From assembly GCA_013815465.1 (NCBI GenBank), contig JACDGE010000003.1, positions 1 through 64,000 of the forward strand: a stretch of 64,000 nt of DNA, in the 5' to 3' direction. The DNA is from Alphaproteobacteria bacterium (GTDB lineage Bacteria > Pseudomonadota > Alphaproteobacteria > UBA9655). Positions 38,300 to 49,021 of this stretch are shown in pieces. Below the pieces are notes generated by a model. It saw only the letters and a list, made by a program, of their open reading frames with translations. It did not search any database and was not told the DNA's origin. Each line of letters starts with the position of its first letter. The stretch's first letter is position 1. Made by a program: the position numbers and the translations under genes.

Positions 38300-39697
38300 T
38301 CAATCCCCTGTCTGCAGCCTCTCAAGCAGCTCTCTAACCGTTGGAATATGCCCATTGGCATAAAAGGGGTCTTCGGCAAACCGATAGGCAGCATGGCCCG
38401 CAAACATCAATTGGGTATCAACTTCATCGGTGTGGCTAATTGCCTGCAACGTCTTTTGAATACAGAAAGAGCGCGGATCGGCTTTACGTCCCGTCGTGCC
38501 CGTTTCCCCTTGGGCCCAATTGCTGAAGAGGCAAGCACTCAAGCAACCCATGCAATCAATTTGGTCGGTTAGAATATCGTTTGATTTCTCAGGGGTCACA
38601 AAAATCAGCGTTGAATCTGGGGTTCGCATAGCTTCCGTATAGCCCATTCTCACCCAGTCTTCTGCCATTCCCTTATCATGAGGAGTCAAGTAAACAAGTC
38701 TCCCCCGCGCTCCAATAGGGAATCCATCCGTATGATCGCCCACAGGTTCAATAGAGTAGGCGACTTGACGGGTGGAACGACCCTTCAGCTCATCCAAAAA
38801 CGGATTGGAGACAGCCGAGGAATAAAATCCTGTGGGGCTAAAGCGATTCAGATAAATATCACCCGGCTTCAACGTCAAAAGGCGCTTCTTCCATTCGTCC
38901 GAAATAGGGCTTTCTTGGGTTAGCAAAGGCCGGGTTCCAAATTGAAAGGCAATGGGGCCCAATTCAGGATTATCCAGCCAATCCGTCCATTCTCTTAAAT
39001 ACCAGACCCCACCTGCCATGATAATAGGAACGTCGTGCAGTCCAAACTCTCGCATCACTTTACGGAGCTCAAGAACACGGCCATAGGGATCTTCCGGCTG
39101 ATCGGGATCCTCGCTATTGCTTAGACCATTATGCCCTCCTGCGCGCCAAGGATCCTCGTACACAACCGCGCCCAACCATTCAGGATATTTGTGAAATGCG
39201 CGCTTCCATAAGGCGCGAAAGGCACGGCCTGAAGAAACAATCGGGTAATAATAAATGCCATAGCCCGCCGTAATTTCGGCAATCTTATAAGGCATCCCTG
39301 CACCACACGTTACACCGTGAACGAGTGAGCCCACCTGATCCAATATGCCTGAGAGGATTTCTTCAACGGCTGCCATTTCCCAAAGAACATTCATATGGAG
39401 ACGTCCACCTCCGCCCGCAGTTTCGTGGGCTATTTTGGCTTGGGTAATGCCTCCTTGAATGGAGTATTGGACAAGTTCATGGTGGCGTTCCCGGCGTGTC
39501 TGACCCTTATAAATAAAGGGAACAGGGTTGCCATCCTTATCAAAGGCATCAGCGTTCACACCAGAAAAAGTGCCCACGCCTCCGGCCGCAGACCAAGCTC
39601 CAGAGCTTTCGCCATTAGATATGGATATGCCCTTTCCCCCTTCGATAAGGGGGAGCACTTCGCAGCCTGATAGGCGTATTGGGTTAAGCGGTTTCAA
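38300..39697 (-). CDS. Nitronate monooxygenase (2-nitropropane dioxygenase family)
   Basis: GEVSSGAWSAAGGVGTFSG-type N-terminus, GAGMPYKIAEI, GGHNGLSNSEDP, VPIIMAGGVWYLREW, IAFQFGTRPLLTQESPIS. Confidence 0.85.
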   Translation of the reverse strand: MKPLNPIRLSGCEVLPLIEGGKGISISNGESSGAWSAAGGVGTFSGVNADAFDKDGNPVPFIYKGQTRRERHHELVQYSIQGGITQAKIAHETAGGGGRLHMNVLWEMAAVEEILSGILDQVGSLVHGVTCGAGMPYKIAEITAGYGIYYYPIVSSGRAFRALWKRAFHKYPEWLGAVVYEDPWRAGGHNGLSNSEDPDQPEDPYGRVLELRKVMREFGLHDVPIIMAGGVWYLREWTDWLDNPELGPIAFQFGTRPLLTQESPISDEWKKRLLTLKPGDIYLNRFSPTGFYSSAVSNPFLDELKGRSTRQVAYSIEPVGDHTDGFPIGARGRLVYLTPHDKGMAEDWVRMGYTEAMRTPDSTLIFVTPEKSNDILTDQIDCMGCLSACLFSNWAQGETGTTGRKADPRSFCIQKTLQAISHTDEVDTQLMFAGHAAYRFAEDPFYANGHIPTVRELLERLQTGD

Positions 39698-39729
39698 CGC
39701 TCTTTGCCTCCTAAGAATTAACGAATATT

Positions 39730-41862
39730 TTAGGCCTCGCTTGCAACAGGAGCGGCGTCAGAAGAAAGGATTTGGCCTGACTTTTGATCTACCTGCTTCA
39801 TACTCAAGCGAATTTTTCCACGTGCGTCCATTTCGAGAACCTTCACAAAGACCTCATCACCTTCTTTTACAACGTCGCCTACTTTTTCGACACGACGTGG
39901 GGCAAGCTCACTGACATGGACGAGTCCATCTTGGCTGCCGAAGAAGTTTACAAATGCTCCGAAGTCGACGATTCGAACGACTTTTCCTTTATAAATCATC
40001 CCAATGACAGGCTCATCTGTGATGCTACGAATCCGCTTTTCAGCAGCAGCAATCACGTCTGCATTTGCGCCCGATACGGTAATTGTTGCGTCATCAGAAA
40101 TGTCAATTTTTGCGCCTGTGGTTTCGCAGATCTCACGAATAACTTTTCCACCCGCTCCAATAACTTCTCGAATTTTATCCTTAGGGATAGAGAAGGTAAT
40201 CATGCGAGGAGCGTATTCTCCCACTTCCTGACGGGCATCCCCAATGGCTTCTGCCATTTTACCAAGAATGTGTAAACGGCCGATACGTGCTTGCTCAAGA
40301 GCAATTTCCATAATGTTTCGGGTGATGCTGGTGATCTTTAGATCCATCTGTAGAGCCGTGATTCCTTTCTCACTTCCAGCAACTTTAAAATCCATGTCGC
40401 CGAGATGATCCTCGTCCCCGATAATATCGGAAAGGACAGCAAAATCTGCACCTTCTTTAATGAGGCCCATAGCAATACCTGCGACGGGGCGCTCTAGAGG
40501 AGCACCCGCATCCATCAAGGCCAGAGATCCACCGCAAACCGTCGCCATGGAAGAAGAACCGTCCGATTCAGTGATTTCCGAAACAAGGCGAATGGTGTAA
40601 GGAAATTTTTCCTTTGTAGGGAGAAGGGGATGAAGGGCACGCCAGGCAAGCTTACCATGGCCAATTTCCCGACGTCCAGGGCCCGTCATCCGACCGGTTT
40701 CTCCGACTGAATAAGGAGGGAAGTTATAATGAAGCAAAAAGTTTTGCTTATATTCGCCTTCAAGAGCATCAATAACTTGCTCATCTTGTCCTGTACCTAA
40801 AGTTGCAACGACGAGCGCTTGAGTGTCTCCTCGTGTAAACAAAGCACTTCCGTGAGCACGGGGAAGAATACCCACTTCGCTGAGGATAGGACGAATGGTT
40901 TTTGTATCTCGACCATCAATACGGTGGCCTGTTTTTAAAACCTCGCCTCGGACGAAATCTTTTTCGAGTTCTTTAAATTCCTTACTCGCAAGAGATTCGG
41001 GAAAGTTTTCTTCTACTAGAGCTTCGACAGCTTGAGTTTTGACAAGCCTTAACTTTTGATGACGAAGACTTTTTTCCTTAATCGTATAAGCATTTTTAAG
41101 ATCATCTATCGCAAGCTCTTTCAAACGCTCAATAAGTTTATCCTTTTGAGGATCTTCCGCAGGGAGCTCCCAAGGTTCCTTTGCACAGTCTTCGGCTAAG
41201 TCGATAATGGCCTGTATTACCGGTTGAAAATGAGTGTGCCCAAACATGATAGCTTCAAGCATTTGAGACTCGGAAAGTTCATGAGCTTCTGACTCTACCA
41301 TCAGCACGCCTTCATTTGTTCCAGCAACCACCAAGTTGAGTTGGGACTCAGACGTTTGTGTTGAGGTGGGGTTTAAAACAAATTCTCCGTTAACAAATCC
41401 AACGCGTGCAGCGCCAATAGGCCCAAAAAAGGGAAGGCCGGAAATGGTTAGGGCCGCAGATGCACCAATAAGAGCAGGGATGTCCGGGGCATTTTCCATA
41501 TCATGGCTCAGGACCGTACAAACAACTTGTGTATCATTACGAAAAGTTGGTGCAAAAAGGGGCCGAATTGGACGATCGATAAGGCGTGAGGTCAGCGTTT
41601 CGTGCTCGCTCGGTTTACCTTCACGTTTAAAAAAACCGCCAGGAATGCGTCCTGCAGCAAAGGCCTTCTCTTGATATAGAACCGTAAGGGGGAAAAAGCC
41701 CATGTCTTGAGTCGCTTCTTTTTTAGAGACAGCTGTACATAAAACGACCGTGTCTCCATAAGTGACAAGAACTGCTCCATCAGCTTGACGGGCAATCTTT
41801 CCCGTTTCAAGCGTCAGCTTTTTGCCTCCCCAGTTAAGTTCTTTTTTATAAATTTTAAACAT
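39730..41862 (-). CDS. pnp: Polynucleotide phosphorylase
   Basis: [34 protein letters not shown]-terminal KH and S1 domains. Confidence 0.97.
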   Translation of the reverse strand: MFKIYKKELNWGGKKLTLETGKIARQADGAVLVTYGDTVVLCTAVSKKEATQDMGFFPLTVLYQEKAFAAGRIPGGFFKREGKPSEHETLTSRLIDRPIRPLFAPTFRNDTQVVCTVLSHDMENAPDIPALIGASAALTISGLPFFGPIGAARVGFVNGEFVLNPTSTQTSESQLNLVVAGTNEGVLMVESEAHELSESQMLEAIMFGHTHFQPVIQAIIDLAEDCAKEPWELPAEDPQKDKLIERLKELAIDDLKNAYTIKEKSLRHQKLRLVKTQAVEALVEENFPESLASKEFKELEKDFVRGEVLKTGHRIDGRDTKTIRPILSEVGILPRAHGSALFTRGDTQALVVATLGTGQDEQVIDALEGEYKQNFLLHYNFPPYSVGETGRMTGPGRREIGHGKLAWRALHPLLPTKEKFPYTIRLVSEITESDGSSSMATVCGGSLALMDAGAPLERPVAGIAMGLIKEGADFAVLSDIIGDEDHLGDMDFKVAGSEKGITALQMDLKITSITRNIMEIALEQARIGRLHILGKMAEAIGDARQEVGEYAPRMITFSIPKDKIREVIGAGGKVIREICETTGAKIDISDDATITVSGANADVIAAAEKRIRSITDEPVIGMIYKGKVVRIVDFGAFVNFFGSQDGLVHVSELAPRRVEKVGDVVKEGDEVFVKVLEMDARGKIRLSMKQVDQKSGQILSSDAAPVASEA

Positions 41863-41886
41863 TTTATTTTAATTCCTTTTGTGGTC

Positions 41887-42156
41887 TTAGCGACGTAGTC
41901 CAAGCCGCTCAATGAGTTTGAGATAGCGAGCCTCATCGACGCGCTTTAAATAATCCAAAAGACTGCGTCTCCGGCTCACCAACATGAGAAGGCCTCGGCG
42001 AGAGTGGAAGTCCTTTTTATGACTTCCTAAATGACCAGTAAGGTTAACAATCCGTTCTGTCAGTACAGCCACCTGTACTTCAGGGGAGCCTGTATCTGTT
42101 TTTTGTGTTGCAAATTCTTTAATGACTTCTTGCTTCCGTACACTTGTAATCGACAT
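41887..42156 (-). CDS. rpsO: 30S ribosomal protein S15
   Basis: [50 protein letters not shown]. Confidence 0.97.
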   Translation of the reverse strand: MSITSVRKQEVIKEFATQKTDTGSPEVQVAVLTERIVNLTGHLGSHKKDFHSRRGLLMLVSRRRSLLDYLKRVDEARYLKLIERLGLRR

Positions 42157-42170
42157 CTATTTACTCCTTT

Positions 42171-43061
42171 TTATTCCATTTTTATATTAAAAACACGCAA
42201 AGGTACGATATGCCCTTCGCTTACTTTTGCAAATCCCAGAGGCACCCCTCTACAGAGAATGAGAACCGGTTTCTCCTCTGTGGTGTAGGAAGAGAAAACG
42301 GTCCGCCCTTGGCGAAACTTTGCCCCATCTATGTCTTCTATTTCAAGAGCCAGGATGTCGGCCAGCGCATCTTGAAGAGGTAAGACATAGTTGATTAATT
42401 CTGTTTTATGCCCTATATCCGCAAAAGTTGCTAGTAAAATCGCATTTTTTTCATGAAATGGCCCCGCTGCCGTCCGTCTCAAGCTTATAACATGGCCGCA
42501 AGTCCCCAAATGCAAAGCAATATCCCTGGCTAGACTTCGCACATACGTGCCTTTGCTGCAGACCACTTCAAAGATGGCTGAATGGGGAGATGTATCAAGA
42601 AGAGTCAACGAATAGATCTCGAGTTTTCGTGGGGGTAAAATGACGTCCTGTCCCTCCCGAGCTAAGGTGTAGGCTCGTTTTCCATTGACTTTGAGAGCAG
42701 AATAGGCGGGAGGTACCTGTTCGATCATGCCCGTAAAGAGAGGAAGCACATCCTCTATTTCTTGTCGCTGTGGCCTGTGAGGGGAAGTTGCAGTAATTTC
42801 ACCCTCTCTATCTTCCGTGGATCGGGCTTCTCCCCATTTAATTTCAAAGCGGTAAGCTTTTGTTCCGTCTAAAATGTAAGATAGGGCCTTCGTCGCTTCT
42901 CCCAAAGCAATGGGCAAAACACCTGTCGCAAGAGGATCTAAAGTTCCGCCATGTCCGACTTTTTTGACATTGAAGAGCCGTTTAACTTTGCCAACGACTT
43001 GGGCCGAGCTCATGCCCTCGGGTTTGTCAATGATAAGCCAGCCATTAATCATTTGTTTCAT
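42171..43061 (-). CDS. truB: tRNA pseudouridine-55 synthase
   Basis: GWLIIDKPEGMSSAQVVGKVKR...GHGGTLDPLATGVLPIALGEATK. Confidence 0.95.
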   Translation of the reverse strand: MKQMINGWLIIDKPEGMSSAQVVGKVKRLFNVKKVGHGGTLDPLATGVLPIALGEATKALSYILDGTKAYRFEIKWGEARSTEDREGEITATSPHRPQRQEIEDVLPLFTGMIEQVPPAYSALKVNGKRAYTLAREGQDVILPPRKLEIYSLTLLDTSPHSAIFEVVCSKGTYVRSLARDIALHLGTCGHVISLRRTAAGPFHEKNAILLATFADIGHKTELINYVLPLQDALADILALEIEDIDGAKFRQGRTVFSSYTTEEKPVLILCRGVPLGFAKVSEGHIVPLRVFNIKME

Positions 43062-43179
43062 TTTAATAACACTGCCGCAACCCCACGGGCGTTATCTCCC
43101 CGAAGGCGGCGGCCCAGGAAAATTTTCATGTTACCGCGAGAGGGATAAACACAATCCATGGTCTTAATCACTCCCCATT

Positions 43180-44412
43180 TCATCGCAACACCTGAATCGC
43201 TTGCGAAATGCGGTGACACGCTTCTAATAGAAGATCTGTATCCATCGCATAGGAAACCCTAAAAGCAGGAGAAAGGCCAAAAGCAACACCAGGAACGACG
43301 GCCACACCGACAGCTTCTAAAAGGTAGGTGGCAAGGTCCGTATCACTCGTAATTGTATCGCCGGAAGGTGTTTGTTTTCCCATTAACGCCGCACAAGATG
43401 GGTAGATATAAAAAGCGCCTTGGGGCTTAATGCAGGTGAGCCCAGGAATGGCTTTTAAAATTTCAAAGGCTTTGTCTCTGCGTTCTGCATAAACCTTTTT
43501 CCACTCGACCAAAAAATCTTGGGGCCCCTCAAGGGCCGCAACAGCGGCTTCCTGAGCGATCGAATTCGCATTGGAGGTGGATTGGGACTGAATGATAGTC
43601 ATGGCTTCAATAAGTGCATGGGGGCCTGCGCCATATCCAATGCGCCATCCGGTCATAGCATAGGTTTTTGAGACGCCGTTGACGGTGAGGATCCGCTCTT
43701 TCAAATCGGGAGCGACTTGTACCAGGGTGTGAAATTTCACTCCATCATAGACCAGATGCTCGTAGATATCATCGCTGAGGATATGGACATGAGGAAAACG
43801 GCGCAGCACACCGGCGAGGGCTTCCAGTTCCTGCTTCTCGTACACCATTCCCGAGGGATTATTGGGAGAATTGAGAATCACCCATTTTGTTCGTGGTGTA
43901 ATATTTTCTTCCAAGGATTCGGGTGTTAGTTTTAAACTGTCTTCTGCCCTGCTCCTGACAATCACAGGCGTTCCTTCGGCGAGTTCAACCATATCTGGGT
44001 ACGAGACCCAAAATGGAGCGGGAATAATGACTTCATCCCCGGGATTTAGTGTAGCAAAGAACGCATTGAAGATGACGTGTTTTGCTCCATCCCCCACAAT
44101 AATTTGAGCCGGCTCATAGTGTATGTTATTTTCTTCGGCGAACTTTTTGGCGACCGCTCTTCGTAAGGCCACAGTTCCTTCAACGGCCGTATACTTCGTT
44201 TTCCCTTCCGTCATAGCCTTTGTAGCTGCGTCTATAATATGCTGGGGCGTATTAAAATCTGGCTCGCCCGCTGCGAGTCCAATGACATCATTTCCCAAAG
44301 CTTTCAATTTCGCAGCACGTGCTGAAATCTCTAAGGTGGGCGACGGCTTAATCCGCACCATGCGGTGGCTAATAAATTCCATGGGAGCCTCAATTTGTTT
44401 GTAAGAATACAT
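43180..44412 (-). CDS. aspC: Aspartate aminotransferase-type pyridoxal-phosphate enzyme
   Basis: IGLAAGEPDFNTPQHI...ILNSPNNPSGMVY...VNGVSKTYAMTGWRIGY. Confidence 0.9.
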   Translation of the reverse strand: MYSYKQIEAPMEFISHRMVRIKPSPTLEISARAAKLKALGNDVIGLAAGEPDFNTPQHIIDAATKAMTEGKTKYTAVEGTVALRRAVAKKFAEENNIHYEPAQIIVGDGAKHVIFNAFFATLNPGDEVIIPAPFWVSYPDMVELAEGTPVIVRSRAEDSLKLTPESLEENITPRTKWVILNSPNNPSGMVYEKQELEALAGVLRRFPHVHILSDDIYEHLVYDGVKFHTLVQVAPDLKERILTVNGVSKTYAMTGWRIGYGAGPHALIEAMTIIQSQSTSNANSIAQEAAVAALEGPQDFLVEWKKVYAERRDKAFEILKAIPGLTCIKPQGAFYIYPSCAALMGKQTPSGDTITSDTDLATYLLEAVGVAVVPGVAFGLSPAFRVSYAMDTDLLLEACHRISQAIQVLR

Positions 44413-44578
44413 ATTTTATTATAACGTAATGCAGTGGTTTTGTCCCGTTATAAGTAGAAAATTTTAGGATTTTTTCGGCCTGCGACCGTATATACATTTG
44501 ATACCATATAAAGTTTTTGATGAAGTAGAAATGCTGAATCATGCTGCTAATAATAAAAAACATTATGGGAGCCGAAAA

Positions 44579-44909
44579 ATGCCTGATAACAAACCTGTTA
44601 ATAAGCCTATCCATAAGCTCTCTTCTCATGATCGATTTACCCGATCTGCTATGACAAACTCTACAGTTGCGGAGGAATTTTTTCAGCAAAATTTGCCAGA
44701 ACATATCAAAAAAGCAATCGACTTTTTGTCCAATTTTTGTACTATGAGACGATGGTCGGCACCCTTAAACATAGTTATGATTCAACTATTCTTCCCTTCG
44801 TGAAAGACATTATCCCCATTTTGAAAGAGCACTTGCAGATCACTTAAAGCCTGTTGTGTTACAGAAAGACTTTGAAAAGGGAAGAGAAGAAGGGATTTTA
44901 GAGCTCTAA
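44579..44909 (+). pseudogene. Decayed Rpn/PD-(D/E)XK-type transposase gene
   Basis: HDRFTRSAMTNSTVAEEFFQQNLPEHIKKAIDFLS then, in shifted frames, VKDIIPILKEH and ADHLKPVVLQKDFEKGREEGILEL*. Confidence 0.65.
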
Positions 44910-45132
44910 TTCCAAAATCCCGCTCTTCGCCTTTTAAGTTTTGGGGGCGTAGCCGTCCGGGGCTCCCCCTCTGCTATGTATAAGAATACGCTCATCACTC
45001 ACCCCACTCGGGCGTTTGCCTGAATTCTTGAAAAGCTTTAAGTAAACCACCTTTCAGTTTAAGTGCTAAGCTCCCGAAAGCGCTCTTCAAGGTTATACGC
45101 GAGCCCATTTCTATCCATTTAAAAAGGACCCT

Positions 45133-47829
45133 TCAAACCTCAGCCCACGTCCTTCCCACGTTAGCCTCCACAACCAGAGGAACGGAAAGGGAAACGATTG
45201 ATTCCATTGTTTTCGCAATCAACGCCTTGGACTTTTCCAAGACATCGTCTGCAATTTCAAAAATAAGTTCATCATGAACTTGCAAGAGCATATGAGCTTG
45301 CAATCCTTTTTCCTTAAACAGGCGATCAAGCTTAATCATGGCTTTCTTAATAATATCTGCATTTCCCCCTTGCAGAGGAGCATTAATGGCTTGCCGTTCA
45401 GCAAAATTTCTTCGATTTGGGTCACGGCTATGAATATCGGGAATGAAACACCGCCGGCCTAGCAGAGTTGCAACATAGCCTTGGTCCCGTGCCTCTTGCT
45501 TCATGCGTTCCATATAGGCCTGAATGCCGGGATAATGAATGAAATAGGCAGTGATATATTGAGTGGCGCTGTCTCTGCTAATTCCCAACTGACGGGCCAA
45601 CCCAAAAGGACTAATACCATAGATGATGCCAAAGTTAATGGCCTTGGCGCGGTACCTCAACTCAAGCGTGACATCTTCAAGAGGGACGCCAAAAACCAAG
45701 GCGGCGGTTTCTGCGTGGATGTCTTTCCCTTCTCTAAACGCTTTTTGAAGCTCAGGAAGATTAGCCATATGGGCTAAAAGTCGTAATTCAATTTGGGAGT
45801 AATCTACAGATAGGAGCTGCATTCCTGGGCTCGCCACAAAAGCGGACCTGATCTTTTTCCCTTCCTCTTTCCGAATAGGAATATTTTGTAAGTTAGGGTC
45901 GGAGGAGGCAAGACGCCCCGTAGAGGTCGCGGCCATGGCATACGATGTATGGACCCGCCCCGTGTGGGGATTAATCTGGCGAGGTAAAGCATCTGTGTAT
46001 GTACTTTTGAGCTTTGATAATTGTCGCCATTCTAACAAGGTATCAGCTAATGTAAATCCTTGTTCAGAGAGACTCTCTAACACGTCGGCGGAAGTACTAT
46101 AGGCTCCGGTTTTCCCCTTTTTCCCTCCAGGAAATTTTAATTTTTCAAATAAAATTTCACCCAACTGTTTGGGCGAAGCCACATTAAAAGGGGTTCCCGC
46201 TTCGGCTTGTATATTTTTTTCAATATCTATAAGACGCCTTTCAAACTCCAGACTCAGCTTTTTTAAAATGCCGCCATCCACTTTAATACCGCGCCATTCC
46301 ATATTAACAAGCACAGGAATGAGGGGGCGTTCCATCGTTTCATAAACGCTGCATTGCTTGTCCTCCAAAAGCCGTGGCTTTAAGAGGGTATATAGCTGGA
46401 GGGTAATGTCCGCATCTTCTGCGGCATAAGTCAGAGCTTTCTCAAGGGGAACCTTATCAAAAGTCACCTGACTTCGCCCCGATCCTACCACATCTTGATA
46501 TTTAATGGTGTTGTAATCCAGGTAAAGCGAAGCCAGCTCGTCCATCCCGTGGCCATGTTTTGCCCCTTCCAGGATATAAGAGAGAACCATGGTGTCCTCC
46601 ACAGGGCTTATGTCGATTCCATATTTTTTTAGGACAAGGGCATCATATTTAATATTTTGCCCTATCTTTAAAACAGAAGGACTTTCCAAAAGCGGCTTGA
46701 GAAGAGCTAGAGCATGCTTCCAGGGGATTTGTTCAGGTGTCGTTCCTGGATTTAAAAGATCCCGCTCTTGCCCCTTATGACCTACAGGGATATAGCAGGA
46801 CTTCCCTGGCTCCGTAGAGAGGGAAATCCCCACCAGCTGAGCCTCCATGGCATCAAGAGAGGTGGTTTCCGTATCAAAAGCTGTATAGCCGACCGCATGA
46901 ATATGATCTACCCATTTTTGCAAGGCTTCTAGATCTTGAACAAGCTCGTAGGAGGCACGCGTCTGGGGGGCCGGGGCTATTTCCTTTTCGAGACGATGCA
47001 TAAGGGTTGTGAAGTTTTGCTGTTTTAAAAAGGCGAAAGCCTTATCTGCTTGGAAGGGTTTAACAGCAAAGGACTTTATGGTTTGGGTAACGGGAACATC
47101 ATCTTTCAACTTCACGAGTTCTTTCGAAATGCGGGCCGCTTCGATGTTGGCTTTGAGGGTTTCTCGGCGTTTCGGTTGTTTGATGTCGTCGAGGTTTTCG
47201 AGCAGGTTTTCTAAAGTTCCATAAATTTGAATCAACTCAGCTGCAGTCTTAATCCCAATGCCAGGAACGCCTGGAATATTATCCGTCGAATCACCCGCAA
47301 GGGCTTGCACATCAGTTACTTGCTCTGGCGGCACCCCAAATTTTTCCTTCACCTCCTCGACGCCGATCATGCGGTTTTTGATGGGATCCAACATACGAAC
47401 CGACCCCCCCACCAATTGCATGAGGTCCTTATCGGAGGACACAATTGTCACATCACCCTCTTGAGAGTGGGCGTAGGTTGCGATCAAATCATCCGCTTCA
47501 AAGCCTTCCTTTTCGATGTGGGCCACATCAAAAGCTTCACAGGCTTGGCGAATCAAAGAAAATTGAGGGATTAGTTCAGGGGGCGTTTCCTGGCGGTTGG
47601 CCTTGTACGCGGGATAAATCTTATTACGATAGGTTTCCCGGGCCGCATCGAAAACGACCACTAAGTAATCGGGGTTTTTTTCGCGCAAAAGCTTTATCAG
47701 CATATTAGTAAACCCAAGTACGGCTCCGATTTGTATGCCATCTGGACGCGTTAGAGGGGGCAATGCATGAAAGGCTCGGAAGATATATCCGGATCCATCT
47801 ACAAGGTAGATTTGGGGTTTATGGGACAT
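45133..47829 (-). CDS. polA: DNA polymerase I
   Basis: 5' nuclease, 3'-5' exonuclease (AFDTETTSLD) and polymerase motifs (DYSQIELRLLAHM, RRNFAERQAINAPLQG, LLQVHDELIFE). Confidence 0.97.
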   Translation of the reverse strand: MSHKPQIYLVDGSGYIFRAFHALPPLTRPDGIQIGAVLGFTNMLIKLLREKNPDYLVVVFDAARETYRNKIYPAYKANRQETPPELIPQFSLIRQACEAFDVAHIEKEGFEADDLIATYAHSQEGDVTIVSSDKDLMQLVGGSVRMLDPIKNRMIGVEEVKEKFGVPPEQVTDVQALAGDSTDNIPGVPGIGIKTAAELIQIYGTLENLLENLDDIKQPKRRETLKANIEAARISKELVKLKDDVPVTQTIKSFAVKPFQADKAFAFLKQQNFTTLMHRLEKEIAPAPQTRASYELVQDLEALQKWVDHIHAVGYTAFDTETTSLDAMEAQLVGISLSTEPGKSCYIPVGHKGQERDLLNPGTTPEQIPWKHALALLKPLLESPSVLKIGQNIKYDALVLKKYGIDISPVEDTMVLSYILEGAKHGHGMDELASLYLDYNTIKYQDVVGSGRSQVTFDKVPLEKALTYAAEDADITLQLYTLLKPRLLEDKQCSVYETMERPLIPVLVNMEWRGIKVDGGILKKLSLEFERRLIDIEKNIQAEAGTPFNVASPKQLGEILFEKLKFPGGKKGKTGAYSTSADVLESLSEQGFTLADTLLEWRQLSKLKSTYTDALPRQINPHTGRVHTSYAMAATSTGRLASSDPNLQNIPIRKEEGKKIRSAFVASPGMQLLSVDYSQIELRLLAHMANLPELQKAFREGKDIHAETAALVFGVPLEDVTLELRYRAKAINFGIIYGISPFGLARQLGISRDSATQYITAYFIHYPGIQAYMERMKQEARDQGYVATLLGRRCFIPDIHSRDPNRRNFAERQAINAPLQGGNADIIKKAMIKLDRLFKEKGLQAHMLLQVHDELIFEIADDVLEKSKALIAKTMESIVSLSVPLVVEANVGRTWAEV

Positions 47830-48058
47830 GAGGGGTTCCTTTTTCCTGCGTTTATTTCACAACTCAAGTTGTATAGAGATATGAAGAAAAAGCAAGTTGG
47901 GAGGCGGCAATGGATGCAATTAATAGTGGGGTTTTTTGACAAAATAGCCAAACCATGGCTATCTCAGAATTCAGAGAGTGTTGGCGAACCTTAGACTTCT
48001 AAATTCCAGGGTGCTAGAATAATTGAGCGTAATTTGCCCTTGGGACAGAAGTCACTTA

Positions 48059-48319
48059 TTAATTTGGATAGAAGTCCAGCATTTTATTAAGTTTCATTTG
48101 ATCAACGCAATCTTTGCAACCTTCGCTAAGTTTATCTTTAAAGCATTGGCTCATCGTGTTTTTTGTTTTATCTTGTATGTTTTCTTCGCACTGCTGTTTT
48201 ACCTCCGGGAACTCATAGCTACAGCTACTACGACAATCAGTATTTCCTGAGGTCGTAAAAGCAAAGCTGAGGAATAACCCTAAAGCACCAACGGTCAAGA
48301 ATTTAAATTTTTTTAACAT
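48059..48319 (-). CDS. Small secreted cysteine-rich protein (86 aa)
   Basis: Start re-assigned to MLKKFKFLTVGALGLFLSFAFTTSG (RBS ggagat); CRSSC...C...C...CKDC. Confidence 0.7.
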   Translation of the reverse strand: MLKKFKFLTVGALGLFLSFAFTTSGNTDCRSSCSYEFPEVKQQCEENIQDKTKNTMSQCFKDKLSEGCKDCVDQMKLNKMLDFYPN

Positions 48320-48488
48320 GGTAATCTCCCAGTGATTTGGTGTGTGCAGTAAAAGAGCAAGCCTATGCGCTTTGGAGTCAAAGGTTTCCGCCGTAAACAC
48401 AGTATTTCACATTAAATTTAAGAAATGATTAAAAGAACAAATTGTCCTAGAAAGATTATATTCCGCCACTCTGATGCCTGACCCCTGA

Positions 48489-48950
48489 TCATCCCTTATC
48501 CCGCATCAAACGTCCCTTCTCTCGCTGCCAATCCCGCTCTTTTTCTGTGTCTCTTTTATCCGCTTTGTTCTTACCCGACGCAAGGCCAAGCTCAACTTTT
48601 GCAATGCCTCGCTCATTAAAATAAAGAGAAAGGGGAACAAGGGTCATCCCTTTTCGGCGAATGGCGATTAAAAGGCGATCAAGTTCCCGACGGCGCACAA
48701 GAAGTTTCCGCGGCCTTTTCGGGTTATGGTTGAAACGACTGGCTTCGTTATACTCTGGAATAAAGGAATTGATCAGGAACAACTCATCCTCTTCATCGGA
48801 GGCGTAAGATTCAACAATGCTGCCCTTTCCTTGGCGCAAGGATTTAACCTCACTGCCAAAAAGCATGATGCCTGCTTCGATGTTTTCTTCAATAAAATAA
48901 TCAAATCGTGCCCTTTTATTCAGAGCAACGACTTTTTTTTCCGTTGTCAT
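48489..48950 (-). CDS. smpB: SsrA-binding protein
   Basis: [44 protein letters not shown]...[10 protein letters not shown]. Confidence 0.96.
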   Translation of the reverse strand: MTTEKKVVALNKRARFDYFIEENIEAGIMLFGSEVKSLRQGKGSIVESYASDEEDELFLINSFIPEYNEASRFNHNPKRPRKLLVRRRELDRLLIAIRRKGMTLVPLSLYFNERGIAKVELGLASGKNKADKRDTEKERDWQREKGRLMRDKG

Positions 48951-49021
48951 TTTTCGTCTACCTTAGGGCGTCGGAATGGTGTAAGCATAATAAATCCTCT
49001 TAAGCAAGATAAAGTGCACTT

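Noticed and set aside
39784-40275. 163-aa ORF antisense to pnp
   Set aside because: Opposite the highly conserved PNPase KH/S1 coding region; chance open frame.
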